Positions 1 to 12,140 of a stretch of DNA of 64,000 nt are shown in pieces. The stretch spans positions 9,863,525 through 9,927,524 of the forward strand of contig JAJEKV010000017.1 of the NCBI GenBank assembly GCA_021234155.1, written 5' to 3'. The notes beneath the pieces were generated by a model that had not been told where the DNA came from, searched no databases, and worked only from the letters and a program-made list of their open reading frames with translations. A program made the position numbers and the translations under genes. Position 1 is the first letter of the stretch; every line of letters starts with the position of its first letter. Origin of the DNA: Isoetes taiwanensis. Its lineage: Eukaryota > Streptophyta > Lycopodiopsida > Isoetales > Isoetaceae.

Positions 1-1463
1 AGCATCATAACAGATTCATAACAAAATTGGACAAAGTTACTAGAATTTGACAACGTGAATTTTGGGAGTTTGACAAGGACATTTTCTACACACCTGATGT
101 ACTTGTTAAGCAAAAGAAAATTTTATTTTGCATAGTTTGGTGGTCCGCGGCAGCAAATGGGATGACGTGGTGCGGTGCATTATCCAGGCGAGAGGACGAG
201 GAGCAGAATAAAATCTGCCATCCCGGGGAGACGGGTGTAAAGCAGCCCTTACGGCACACCTACCCAGGGGTACTTAAGCTGTGCGCAAAGGGGGTTTAGT
301 TGCCTGTCGTTGTCGAGCGGGATACTTGTAAACGGCCAGCTCAATAAGTGTCCCATTTTAGCATACATTTTTTAGGGTTGACTGGTTGACCCGCCTATGG
401 AGTAGGTGTGCTCCGAACCCTAATGATTTTGGAAAAGGATGGGTGACGTCATCCGTTGTAGGGTAGTTTGCAGATGGGGATATCCCCCATCATCGCTTCC
501 CCCAAGCATCTTCCGGTACTTGCTTATTATTAGGTGAAGATACCAACGTGTCAAGTAAATTGCAAGCCCGCATTCGCAACGTTTCGTGTCAATCGGACCA
601 AGCATATGTCTTGAAAAGTGCATTGTCCCTTGTTGATTCGAAAATAATGTCTTGAATTCTTTTAAAAGGAACTTAGTGATCTCCATTTCTGGGTTGAGGA
701 TTGAGGATATGCTAGTGGATATTGCCAATAGAAGGCCTAGATTGGTGGAAATTCCTCTTTTTGGACGCTCTGGATTGATGTTTCTTACGGTTTACTTGAG
801 TGAGGACAAAATTCAATCTTGCTCATACACACGTTGCGCATTAAACAATTTCCTTCTCTCCTTTCACATTAAACAACTTTTGGACACCCTTATGCACATC
901 TCTACATGAACTTCAATACATGTCCAACAAACTAAAAGACGTGTCATGGCAACACCTTGTTCCAATCAAAAGTCTATTCATAATAGTCATGGAGAAAATT
1001 ACCCTCAAATGTTTGCAATGATCAAGCATTGGAGGCCCCCAAACCATTACCTTTGAGAGTGCCATTTAACCTTGGATTGTTTCATGATCCTTAAGATCCT
1101 GCCTGATCTTTTGGACACAATAGTTTTAAATTTAAGAAATTGCACAGGCCTACCCATTTTAGGAGCGTTTGGTGCATCGATACAACCATCGTTAGTAGAA
1201 AAAGCTTTAAAATATGTATAATAGTGGCCAAAAATGGCGTCATAAGGATTTCCACGAGTATACAAGTCTACACTCACATACCATATGTTTTTTTAGTGAA
1301 AGCGCATCCATGTGGATGTAACTTTGGTAAACAGGTGTAATCAATCATTTTCTATGTAAACTAGTTATAGCGCCCATTGTTGATGGGCTAGGTTTGTTAG
1401 ATGTATAGGTTTAGCTATCTGGACCATCCAACTTTTAAGCCAAATCTGGATCGTCAAACTATT
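1..1463. other. No recognisable gene
   Basis: Short open frames on both strands show no domain I recognise. The stretch at 120-420 is more GC-rich than its surroundings and may be the remains of an LTR, but no second copy lies in the window. The right edge of this stretch abuts the AGGGT target duplication of the Copia-1 element. Confidence 0.5.
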
Positions 1464-1468
1464 AGGGT

Positions 1469-1974
1469 TGTTGATATTTCAGCAAGATAGTATGCACTCC
1501 GATAACCTGTGCATATGCTTCTCCACCAGATTAGCAAATAAATAGTGATCCACTGCGGCAGATATATTCCGGCTAGAAAACGCCAGAGCAAACAAGACTT
1601 AGTGATTCACTGGAATTGAGTATCTTTTGGCTAGAAAAAACCAGAGCAACCTGAGCCCATTGCCTGCAGCAGCATGAAATTGGAGCAGGATGAATCGGCC
1701 GTCCAGAGCTATCCGGTTATGCCTGCAAAAAACTGTTCCGGGGAGACTTCTCAGCAAATCCGGTATGACCCACAACAATCCAGCACTTCTCAATAAAAAC
1801 CCTGAGTTAACAAGAACTTTTTGCTAATCCATCTGTCTGCCGCTTCACTTGATCCGATCTCACCTTTTTACTATGATCCAAAGTTTTCTGATATGTGCAC
1901 CTGGCCTATTACATGTAAATCATGCACCTCAAATTTCCATTGCGACATGATTATCTTAAACTATTATTTTAGCA
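1469..1974 (-). repeat. Copia-1 3' LTR
   Basis: The repeat starts TGTTGATATTTCAGC and ends TTTTAGCA, and matches 9018-9528 along its length with scattered substitutions and small indels. It lies downstream on the coding strand, hence the 3' LTR. It is preceded by AGGGT, which is repeated after the other LTR. Confidence 0.95.
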
Positions 1975-1987
1975 CTCCTCCTTCATG
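1975..1987 (-). other. Copia-1 polypurine tract
   Basis: On the minus strand ATGAAGGAGGAG directly precedes the 3' LTR. That is the position and purine composition expected of the plus-strand primer. Copia-2 has the near-identical GAAGGAGGAA in the same place. Confidence 0.8.
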
Positions 1988-1988
1988 T

Positions 1989-3500
1989 CACAAGGGTTTC
2001 CAATGCAAAGCCCAAGTTTAAATCTATTGAATTTCTCTTCTTGCAGTGGTTTTGTGAGTAGATCTGCCATTTGATTATTGGTCGATACATATAAAACCTG
2101 TATCAATCCTTTCACGACCAAATCTCTAAGAAAATGCATATGTAGCGCAATGTGCTTGGTCCTTTCGTGCATTACTGGATTTTTTGTCATAGCTATGCAA
2201 CTCATGCTATCACTATATATATGCACTGCATTATCCTGTATAATTCCAAGTTTGAGTAATAGACCCTTGAGCCACACTATTTCCTTTGCTACTAGAGATA
2301 CTGTGCAACTGCTTCGGCTGAAGACATTGCAACTGAGGATTGCTTTTTGCTTCGCCATGATATTGCAACTTCTCCTAACATAGTGACATATCCAGAGGTG
2401 GATTTCCGAGAATCTAAGTCTCCTGCCCAATCTGCATCAGCATAAGCCTTGAGCACTAAGCTAGGTTCTTTGCCCACCTTATACTCCAATCCATGATTAA
2501 GAGTTCCTTTCAAATACCTAAGAACTCGTTTTGCTGCGAGCCAATGTGCCTGTCCTGGATTATTTAAAATCGGCTTAAAAAATTAACTGCATATGTAATA
2601 TCAAGACGTGTGCTATTAGCTACATAAAGCAAGCAACCAATGAGCTCTCTGTATGGTACCTTTTCCATATATGCTATTTCAGCATCTGTCTTAGGACACA
2701 TTTCATCTGATAGCTTAGCACCGATTACCGTGGGCGTTTTTATAGAATTACAAGCTGTCATGTTAAATCTTTCAAGTATACCTTGAATGTTTCTTGCTTG
2801 TGTAATGGTCATTCTTTTATTTTTTCTATCCCTTTCAACTTCCAGACCAAGAAAAAGTTTAAGCTCACCTAGGTGTCATCTTAAACTTCTGCTTCAAAAA
2901 GGTTTTGCATCGATCTAAACAATTTGCATTGTTTGATGCCATTATGCAATCATCTACATAAAGAGCTATGATGCAAAATCTATCTTCATCACGAAAAATG
3001 TAAAGATTACCATCAGACTTCAATTTTTCGAATCCTTGCTCCTTTAGATAGCCATCTATGCATATATACCTTGGAGCTTGCCTTAACCCATAGACTTGCC
3101 TTTTTTAATTGCCATACCATATCTTCCCCTTGCTCAAAACCAGGAGCCTGCTTCATATATATTTCTTCATCAATATCTACATTCAAAAAAGATGTGCTTA
3201 CATCCATATGATGTAGCTCTAGGTCATTAGGGTTTGCATATGCTAAAATAGCCTTTAAACTTGCAAGTTTTACAATGGGCGAAAAGTTTCTTCATAGTCT
3301 ATACCTTTTTTCTGAGAGAAACCTTGTGCAACTAACCTGGCTTTATATTTTTTCATGCATCCGTCTGGACCCTTCTTTATCTTAAAATCCATTTATTCCC
3401 TACTATGTTTTTACCTTCAGGACGCTTTACAAGCTCATATCTAGCATAATAACAGGGGGTTTCTTTTGTATTTTTGTACACTTTTTTCAATGGTTTTTAT
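1989..3500 (-). pseudogene. Copia-1 reverse transcriptase and RNase H (broken)
   Basis: This is the C-terminal part of copia pol. It is read in several frames on the minus strand: RT start near ELVKRPEGKN (about 3410-3450), HHMDVSTSFLN (about 3180-3210), the GCLLYVANSTRLDITYAVN block (about 2580-2640), then RNase H with DADWAGDLDSRKSTSGY, AMSSAEA and HERTKHIALHMHFLRDL. At least four frameshifts or stops separate these blocks, so no active enzyme can be made. The order and motifs match the better-preserved Copia-2 copy, which shows the two belong to related copia lineages. Confidence 0.9.
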
Positions 3501-5318
3501 ATGATTTGGTGGCCGTATTACATGAGGTGTACTAATTGGTACATCTAGAGTGTGCCAGGTATTTGCATGCAACTTGTGCTAATTTTTTTTTCCTTTCTTA
3601 ATGGTCAAGAATCAAAGGGCTTACAACAAAAGCCCTCTTTAAAAAAGACGAGATTGAATAGCTTACAATAAAAGCCCTTTTCAAAAAGTAAAAAATAAAA
3701 ATAGAAATAAAATCAAAAAGAAAAACATAGAACCTTTACCCTTCTGTGAAACCCTAGGCGCCATGTAGCACAGCTTTTCGCCGGCAACACAGTTTCTAGC
3801 ATAACTTTTGATCCAGAACTCCGTTTCAGGTAAGGTTTATTGCGTTGGAAAGCTCTCTCCAGGATCTTTTTGATGGTCTATGGTATGCCCATCTTTGGTT
3901 ACGTTTTCCATGTCAAAACAGTTCTGTTCCGGCCGGCTTTGGTAGGGTTTGTAGTATTGCCAAAGGGAAGGAAGCAATGTCTTTCAAATGATTGTTCCTA
4001 ATGTGACAGATGGATTTGAAGCAGCTTGGCTTGGCTTATCCGAGTTTGCAGATGATTTTGTTGCTTGCATGGGATTCTGACTGCACAAAGCAGATTTTAA
4101 GATTGTTGGGCTATTGCAAAAGCCGAAGAGAAGCCTTTACTATCTTTCTCGTCATTTGCATTCAACTGTGGCGGCACCATGGCAGCTCAAACCCCTGGGT
4201 ATTTGCTGACCAACAAGATTCACAACAGCCCATGTCGATTTCAACGAGGTAACTATTGGACCCAAATCCTTTTCTTTAATCTATGGCATTAAGAATTTGC
4301 TGCAGGCCTATCCCAGCCAGCGTCCTCTCAAAGTTCCAGGAAAGAAACCAACAAATGACTGCTTCCTATTCGAATCATATTGTGAAGTTTTGCTCCAAAA
4401 AGGCTTCCACAAAAATAAGATGTTTATTTCTTACTTTTGCTCGCAGCAAAATAAAACACATTAGATAGTTTATGCCACAAAGTGCAATGAAAGATTTCTG
4501 TAACTGTGATACAAAGCTTGTAGTTATATTTGCTGGTTCATGCCACAAATCTTGAAATTGGCAAAATTATGGATAATCTTGATTTCATCTTATTATATTT
4601 CTCATTGTCTTTGTTAGATTTATGAGTTTGATCTTGAATGGTCTGATTACATATAAACTTGCTCAGATAAGATTTTCTGACGTCTTGCGATAGAGGTTTT
4701 ATCTTTCAAATCCGGTCAAATTTTTGTTGCGGATGTTCTTACATACCATATAGGCACATCATGAAGATGATTTGTGCCAAGATTTTGGTCTGTAGTGCAA
4801 AGGCATTACATGCGTATTGCTAAAGTTTCATAAACACTGTCTTCAATCTCAGTTTTAGGTATAAGCATTTCAGAAGTATTGGCAGACCTCTTGCAAAGGA
4901 ATGTGCCGCAGACTATTCACCATGTTGTGTTGCATGTTCAAAAAGATATGCCAACGACTTGGTTTATAATAAGCAACCAAGACCCAAATTTTTTTAAAAT
5001 AAATACAATTCATTACATTCGGGCCCTTTGGTTTGTTGAAGGCCCCAGGGGCCAAATTTTTTTTAGATATAATACAAACCATTACATTCCACACTTAAAA
5101 ATAAAATTCCCCCTTAAACCCCCTTTGGTTTGGGTGCATATTCACACGGGGGGTGACGTAGGGCAGCGAGAGCCCCTAAAATCATATTATACATGTATAA
5201 AATCAACAACATATAGTACATTGCCTCAAATCTTATAGTATTTTGCAAACTGTGTTATACATTATACCAAAACTTGTACACGCATACCCCACAAATCTCT
5301 ATGTACGGTCTAGATCGA
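3500..5318. other. Unidentified 1.8-kb segment inside Copia-1
   Basis: Compared with Copia-2, this segment sits between the end of the linker after integrase (motif AMEDEMQ at about 5318) and the start of RT (about 3500). It contains no copia coding sequence. It includes an A/T-rich border (3580-3730), short open frames with no recognised domain at 4010-4252 and 4283-4468, and a locally repeated AAACCATTACATTC-type motif near 5000-5090. I saw no target duplication or terminal repeat, so whether it inserted as a mobile element or came by recombination is unknown. Confidence 0.6.
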
Positions 5319-6304
5319 GGAAACTGCATTTCATCTTCCATTGCACTTTTCCACTTTTCTATATCTTCTGCACTAATAGCTTCATCAAAATTGTTAGGTA
5401 CTCCAGGTTCAAACAATGCCATAAGAGCAGGAATATTATCATCTAGTAGTAAAAGCATTTGTAAACGTCTACTTTTTCCTGATTCTTGTCTACCATATAG
5501 TTCTTCATCCACCTGTAAATTCTCTTTTAAACGCTCAACTTCACTCTTACGTTTTTTTGATGGATGAGTATCAACTACAGGAGGTACTTCACTTACTTGA
5601 TCATCATTAGAGACTGTAGAACCATTAGAACAATTATCATCAATATCTACAGATGTTTTAGGCCCTTCCTCGGCTTTAGCATATTTTTCTATAATCTCCT
5701 CCTGAATTCTAGTATCTTGTATCTGTTTCCTATCTTTATATAGTATTGATTCATCAAATGTGACATCTCTACTAATATATACCTTCCGAGATTTTGGATT
5801 ATAAAGTCGATAACCTTTAGCTTCTTCATCATAGCCAACTAGAAATGCTTCTGTTGATCGATCTTCTAGCTTGGTTCGTAATTCTTCTGGAACATTAAAC
5901 ACCCATATACTTTAAACTTATCATACTTTTGTTTTCTGTTAGTCCATATTTCTTCTGGGATAGATCCTCCTATGTTGACTGAAGGTAGTCTATTTTGAAT
6001 ATAAAATGATGTTTTTACTGCTTCTGCCCATAAGAAATTAGGTAGCTTTGCATGCTTTATCATTGCTCTAGCTGCATCCAATACCGTTCTATTTTTGCGT
6101 TCTGCAACCCCATTTTGTTGAGGACTATACCTGCAAGTGAGCTGCCTTCTTATACCCCGTTCAGAACAAAAAGCCTTAAATTTTTTAGACAAATATTCTC
6201 CTCCTCTATCGGACCTTATACATTTCACCTTCTTTCCTGTCTCACATTCAACTTCAGCTACAAACTGCTTAAGTGCTTCCAAAGCTTGATGTTTCATACC
6301 AGTT
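5318..6304 (-). pseudogene. Copia-1 integrase C-terminal half and linker
   Basis: Minus-strand frames show the integrase blocks CIRSDRGGEYLSKKFK, RYSPQQNGVAERKNRTV (second Asp and catalytic Glu), the capsid-like YDKFKVYGCLMF block, then VGYDEEAKGYRLYNP and SRDVTFDESILYK. The charged linker before RT ends at AMEDEMQ. One frameshift lies near 5880. The preceding integrase N-terminal half is separated from this part by the gypsy fragment at 6305-7400. Confidence 0.9.
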
Positions 6305-7400
6305 GTATTCGATGTTGACACAACGCTGGGTCTATTCCTCGTAAATCTTTGTAACTCCATGCGAAGACATCTTTATAGGCCACAAATAATTCGTAATACA
6401 ACTGCCTTCTTCGGGTAACTGTGCTCCAACTCGAACCACCTTAGGCTCCTCCTTGGTTCCCATATTCAACTCAATCACTTCTGGCGGTTCCAAGCTTTCT
6501 GGCATATTCTTTCGACCAACCACTTCACAAGCTGGTGCTTCATTTAACTTGATCTCCCCCTCCTCGTATTCAAAGAAATAAGGAGGGAACTCTCCTAACC
6601 TTTCTTCTTTTGATACTTCTTCCCTTGGAGCCTCTTCTTTCTTAGACAAATTCAAAGCTTTCCATCGTGCTTTCTTTCCCTTTTTCATCAATTGTTGCTG
6701 AGTCGGTGGCTCCATCTCCACTTCCACCATGGCACAATCCAATTCCATTCGATCTTGCAACCATTCCTCAAGAACAAACACTTGAAGTGTCATCCCTATA
6801 AGAGGGTCGTAGTTGTAACCCCTTGTAGCCCTTTTCTTTTTCGGGTGCTACCAAAGCGGCCTCTTGTTCCTCATCATCAGACAGTTCTTCTTCATCATCA
6901 TCACTAGAACTTGTATCACTATCAATCTCTTGAACTCGTCCAGCCGCCGAAATCCTTCCTGGAGAGATATGCACTTTTATAGAAACTGCATTGTTTCCAT
7001 CTCCTATGGTCAATAATCCCGTTGACCAGTCATGCTTGGCTCTGGCTTGCATTAGCCAAGGCCTTCCAAGTAGTAGAGGGTAGACTAATGCTCCCTCCAC
7101 CACCATTTTTAGGACCACATAGTCCACGTAAAACATGATGCCCGCTATCAATGTTTGCACTCCCGTGATAACATCAATTGGTTTCACACGTCGTTGGTCT
7201 GCCATCTTGACCACAAAGTGTACTGGAACTGGTTCAGGCAGCTCAAGTTTCCTCCACATGTGTTCAGGCATAATGTTGATGCCCGATCCCCCATCAATGG
7301 TACAGTTTCGGATCAGTTCGCCATTTATTTCCAAGTCCAAACATGGTGAACTCATATCTGCGATTACTGGCCATGCTGAATTCAAAATAGCATCTACTTC
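6305..7400 (-). mobile_element. Gypsy fragment captured inside Copia-1 (protease to start of RT)
   Basis: Two minus-strand frames encode Ty3/gypsy sequence. First comes an aspartic protease with active-site IDGGSGINIMP followed by LLGRPWL and an acidic Ser/Asp/Glu stretch. Then comes the RT approach region with LPEEGS and, in a shifted frame, YKDVFAWSYKDLRGIDP. The fragment lies in the same orientation as its host element and interrupts integrase between the DDYSR motif (about 7410) and the KHQALEALKQF block (about 6300). Gypsy and copia pol are distinct lineages, so this is a chimera. I saw no target duplication at the joins, which fits template switching better than ordinary insertion. Confidence 0.85.
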
Positions 7401-8120
7401 TCCTGCTATAATCATCAATAAATGAAATATAATACCTTTTTCCACTCATACTTGCTATATTCATTGGTCCACACAAGTCAGTATGCACTAATTCCAGTAG
7501 ATCCTTCGCACGCTTATTGCTTTTCTTAAAAGATATTCTTGTATGCTTTCCTAGCATACATCCATAACAAACGAATTGACAGTTTTCTTTTGAACAGTTT
7601 ATTAGTCCTTTCTTGGCCATAACCTCAACGTTCTTTACATGAGTATGAGCTAGTCTTTCATGCCATAACTTAACAGATGGTAGCAAAGTAGCATTCATTT
7701 CAAGTATTCTACTTTTGCTTAGCTCAAACAAGTCACCAATTCTTTTTGCCAAGAAAACTATTTTATTATCGCGCAATATCTTGCAATATTTTTGTTCAAA
7801 TACAACCTTATAACCCAAATCCACTATCTGACTTACAGAAATTAAGTTTCTGATCAAATTTGGTACACACAAGACATCTTTCCGGCTTACAGGTTTGCCT
7901 TCCAAATCGAACAACTCTAGCATTCCTATTCCTTCAACCTGTTGCAAGCTCCCATTGCCCAACTGAATATGTCTCGGTCCAGACGTTGAGCACTCAACAA
8001 GCATATCTTGAGAGCTGACTACGGATCGCTCAGCTCCACTATCTATCACAAGGGAATTCGCACGAGTATTTTTTACCAATGCAAATCTTAGGTATTACCT
8101 CAGTATCTTCTTCTTGCTCA
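7400..8120 (-). pseudogene. Copia-1 aspartic protease, pre-integrase and integrase N-terminal half
   Basis: The minus-strand frame reads through LVIDSGAERSVV (copia protease active site DSGA), LISVSQIVDLGYKVVF, the zinc-binding pre-integrase LWHERLAHTHVKNV and CYGCMLGKH, then integrase VHTDLCGP with the first catalytic Asp and FIDDYSR. It then runs straight into the gypsy-derived segment. The blocks align with Copia-2 without large gaps. Confidence 0.9.
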
Positions 8121-8199
8121 GTGGATTCAACAGTTATATTCACAGAGCTTGATCTACCTTGACCTCTTGCTCGTGAAGCTCCTCCTCTATTACCTATTT

Positions 8200-8995
8200 G
8201 TTTTTTGGGCTAGGACAAGTTGGTGACATATGACCTCTTCCACCACAATTATAGCATGATATTTCTTTGCCTAGTTTTGGACAATTAGCCTTTACATGCC
8301 CATACTCATTACATACAAAACATGGATCAATTTTACCTCCTCTACCTTTGCGACCTCTCGTATATAGAATTTCAGCCCCTTCATCATCATTTCGTACTAC
8401 CCTTTTTTGCTCAATTTCAGTTCAAACTATCCTTTTGCCTTGCTCACGATTCTTTGCTACATTTCTCAGAAACATTGCAATCTGCTCATCATGCTGAGAA
8501 AGCTCTTGAGATAGCTAATATCTTAGCTTCTTTGGATAGCATAGCACCAGCGGCTTTTAGATCAAACAATATCGTATCCAAAGTTTGAAAAAAACTTCTA
8601 AATTATCACCATCATGATATTTAAGACATTTTAATTCTTTTTTCAAAACATCAATTTGCGAAAACTTACTTTCATAATTTTTGAGGAAATACAGCCACAT
8701 CTCTTGCGGTGATAAACCTTGCAGTCTCAACAAAATGCTGGAACTAACTTTGCTACAAATGATACCTTTTGCTTCATTTATTTTTGCAGACGTATCAGAT
8801 GCTCCAGCTTTGTCCTTAGCCTTCTTCCCCTTTTTTACTTCCTCGTCGCTCAGTTTCAGCTTCTCGAGTTGCCTTTTGGAGGCTTCACAATGTCCCATAC
8901 TCCTTCAGTCATCAAGATTCTCTTAACTTTGGATTTCCATACTTGAAATCCAGACCCACCATTATACACATTCACCACTTCAACCGACTAGCCAT
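8200..8995 (-). pseudogene. Copia-1 gag with two zinc knuckles (broken)
   Basis: A start codon at 8995 gives MASRLK, then after a frameshift NVYNGGSGFQVWKSKVKR, closely like the Copia-2 gag start. The middle part shows EAKGIICSKV and LQGLSPQEMWLYFLKNYE. Near 8220-8325 two CCHC knuckles are visible (CFVCNEYGHVKANC and CYNCGGRGHMSPTC), which bind the RNA genome in the particle. At least three frameshifts are present. Confidence 0.85.
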
Positions 8996-9003
8996 ACTGA
9001 ATT

Positions 9004-9016
9004 GGCTCTGATACCA
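9004..9016 (-). other. Copia-1 primer-binding site (initiator Met tRNA)
   Basis: On the minus strand the sequence TGGTATCAGAGCC begins two bases inside the 5' LTR. This is the standard plant copia primer site, complementary to the 3' end of initiator-Met tRNA. Confidence 0.93.
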
Positions 9017-9017
9017 T

Positions 9018-9528
9018 TGTTGATATTTCAGCAAGATAGTATGCACTCTGATAACCTGTGCATATGCTTCTCCACCAGATTAACAAATAAATAGTGATCC
9101 ACTACGGCAGATATATTCCGGCTAGAAAAAGCTAGAGCAAACAAGACTTAGTGATTCACTGCAATTGAGTATCTTCTGGCTAGAAAAAGCCAGAGCAACC
9201 TGAGCCCATAGCCTGCAGCAACATGAAATTGGAGCATGATGAATCGGCTGTCCAGAGCTATCCGGTTATACCTGCAAAAAAAAACTGTTCCGAGGAGACT
9301 TCTCAGTAAATCCGGTATGACCCACAGCAATCCGGTACTTGTCAATAAAAAAACGCTGAGTTAACAAGAACTTTTTGCTAATCCATCTGTCTGCCGCTTC
9401 ACTTGATCCAATCTCACCTTTTTACTATGATCCAAAGTTTTCTGATGTGTGCACCTGGCCTATTACGTGTAAATCATGCACCTCAAATTTCCATTGTGAC
9501 ATGATTATCTTAAACTATTATTTTAACA
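9018..9528 (-). repeat. Copia-1 5' LTR
   Basis: Direct repeat of 1469-1974, starting TGTTGATATTTCAGC and ending TTTTAACA, next to the primer-binding site. It is followed by the AGGGT target duplication at 9529-9533. Confidence 0.95.
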
Positions 9529-9533
9529 AGGGT

Positions 9534-10210
9534 TTGATCCACAACATGCACTAAAACAATATAATATAAGAAGATTAGTAAGGGTGATGGTTAACGGATA
9601 ATGTTAGGCTTCCTAAAGAAGAAAACCCAAATGGGTACACTTCCATCCCAGGAAGCATATATTGAATTTCCCCACATGATTGACAATTTGGTATTCCAAG
9701 AGGATTCAATACAGGAGCAACAAAGATAGGAATTAGAGTGCATTTCACCTACCGCGGAGAAATGTGCAATCCCACCTTTGCCACGTGATCATGGCCATCA
9801 AAATGATCACATCCTCACTCTTGAAGAGTTCGACGTAAGAAAAGTTGAATTAGATATCTTTATAGACATGGAGGCATGATTGACCAACATCGAAAAAGTT
9901 GTATTTCCAAGGCTGTTAGCCTCAGATCAGGTTATGCTACAGTCTATAATGGAGCTGTGGTACTTATTGGTACATCAAAGAGCTCTAGATGCCAAACATT
10001 GGTCTACATTTCTAACTTTTCTACTATATTGTTCTTAGTGATTCTAGATTCACTTTAGTATAGGCGCCTTGCAATCGACATTACAGGCTCTAGGATCTGC
10101 TAATACTATACATGAGATACCATTTGCACCTATATCAATGGATGAGGCACCATCTAGCCATCATGTGCATGTAGTAGAGTTTAATAACATTATGCATGAC
10201 ACATTGCTCA
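9534..10210. other. No recognisable gene
   Basis: AT-rich sequence between Copia-1 and the LINE at 10227. Short frames such as 9876-10058 show no known domain. It may be the remains of an older element into which both neighbours inserted. Confidence 0.5.
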
Positions 10211-10387
10211 AAAGTTCAAAAGGCTAGGACGATAACTGGGGAAACATGCTAGAGAGATGGAAGGCGGTCGAATTGGGCAGTTGGGGTTCTGACGGCGAAA
10301 CTTTGATTGGCAATATCTCTCTTATCTGGTGTCAGATTTCGGCGTGCTTAGGCTCATTGGAAAGCCTGTTCCGAGTTCTTTCCGGAG

Positions 10388-12140
10388 GTGTATAGCATCA
10401 GCTATTTTGAATGTGGTTTGTTGCCGCAAACAGCTGATTTCCGGACTGGTTCGGATGTCATGGCTCCTGCCAGACAGGCTGATGGGGGATCGATTGAGCC
10501 TCATGGCTTGGGGCTGAAGCCAAGGGAGATGGCGAGGAGGAAGAATCCTTCAGTAAAGGGGAAGGGCGCGGGTCTCGGCATGCATGAAGAGGCGCGGGCT
10601 GTAGGAAGTGGCATGCAATTAGTGGCAGAGATGAGGGAGCTCTTGGAATCCCCTTCGGTTGAGAGGTATGTGGATTGCTCTTCCTCTCAATATAATTTTG
10701 AGACCCCAGTAGATTGTGTTTTGGAGACTCCGGTCTTGATCCCATCAAGCATGCCCCCTTTGGAAACTGGATCTGTGATGCCCTCTTCCCCTGTGCTTGG
10801 GAAGGGATCACTTGCTGGTGATGCGCCCTCTTCTAGGGTGCATGTAGCTGATGTGCCTCCTGGGGTGCCCCTGGATACCTCACAGGATGCCAGGGCGACA
10901 GCCCCAACTCCTGTGCGCCCAGCCTGGCGGAGCAATGACACTGTTGCTCGCATCACTCGGCCCGGGTTTTTAGATTGAATTAAGCGCAAGGCTCCGGAGT
11001 GTAGGACTGCCCGTGTTCAAGAGGCTCTGAAATTTGTGGAGGATCATCACTCTGTTGACCTGCAGGCAGCTCTTCCAGAGACTCCATGGATAGATATTGA
11101 TCATACCAGACATGTTCAGACCATTGAGAATCTATTTTCATTTGCGGTATTAGGCTACTTCACGGGTTACATATTGGACACGAGGAGGTTTAGCTCTTGG
11201 CTTGTCGGACGTCTGAGGCGGATTGATTTGCCTAGGTATCAGTCTCTGAAATTCCTACCAAATAATTTCTTCATAATCATGTTTGAGGCTGAGTCTTCTG
11301 TGCGCAATTGGTTAGTCGGGGGGTGGATACTTTGGATGAATCTTATGTGTTGTATCAGTATTATACTCCGGCGATTTCTTGGTTTCTATGGCTAATGGCC
11401 TGGGTGTATATTTGGCTCATTCTATTGTGCAGGTCCCCAAGATCTGTGTTGCTCTGCCTGCTTTGCAGCCTGTGCCCACTTCTCTTCCAGTGCATAGTGG
11501 TCCCTGGCATTTTCTCTTCCGATTGAAGCTTTTGAATGGCTCTGAGATCCGGCGGATGTTTCCATCTATTGTGCTACCATCTGACCATGTTGATGATCTT
11601 GCTGGTGCTTGTGATGTGATAGGGGTTGCGGGTGCTTATGCAGGGGCCCGGGATTCCTCTGTTTCTGAGGCAACAGACAGAGGACTCCGTGGTGCAGTGA
11701 GTGGAGTTGGACGAGGTGGTGTGGTTGGGAGAGGTGGTGTGGGATGAGGCCGGGGCAGGCTTGCTGCTGGCCGCCCATTGGATGGCGGGGCTAGGGGACG
11801 TGGTGGCTCAGGGAAGGGCTCAGATGATTTGGTTGTGGCTAGGTCTGAGGACAGGGCTGTGGGAGGGGTTGGGGATCCTGGTGGGGATGTCCCGGTAGCA
11901 GTATGTGCTGAGCATGAGGTGGCTGGAGCAGCCCAGTTGGAGGTAGAGACTAGTGTGGTCCATGACTCTATGGAGGTGCCTGGGGGACTTCCAACACGTG
12001 TTGGAAGTGGAATCTCACGTAGAGCGGCTGTGGGTCACATTGTTGTGATTAATCCTCTGGCTCTAGATGATGACTATGTGGAGTGGGCTGATGGTCTGGT
12101 GGGTAGGCATGTGGGGCTGGACACTTCTCCTCCGGGATGA
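10388..12140 (+). pseudogene. LINE ORF1, DUF4283-like RNA-binding protein (broken)
   Basis: The reading frame opens at 10388 and has an in-frame TGA at 10976-10978. It continues through LVGRLRRIDLPRYQSLKFLP and NNFFIIMFEAESSVRNWL (about 11195-11320), a DUF4283-like block typical of plant L1 ORF1 proteins. After a frameshift near 11320-11380 it continues with a Gly/Arg/Val-rich tail. A second in-frame TGA lies at 11745-11747 in GVG-stop-GRGRL. Both stops could come from CGA by C-to-T change. The frame ends at 12138-12140, overlapping the next start. Confidence 0.75.

Larger units (their letters stand above)
1469..9528 (-). mobile_element. Copia-1: Ty1/copia LTR retrotransposon, decayed and chimeric
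   Basis: Two direct repeats of about 510 bp beginning TG and ending CA bound the element. The 5-base duplication AGGGT lies at 1464-1468 and 9529-9533. A primer-binding site complementary to initiator-Met tRNA lies next to the 9018-9528 LTR, so transcription runs on the minus strand. Gag, zinc knuckles, aspartic protease, integrase, reverse transcriptase and RNase H follow in copia order. The coding part is broken by many frameshifts and by two foreign segments, at about 6305-7400 (gypsy protease to RT start) and about 3500-5318 (unidentified). The LTRs differ at a few percent of positions by eye, so it is older than Copia-2. Confidence 0.95.
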
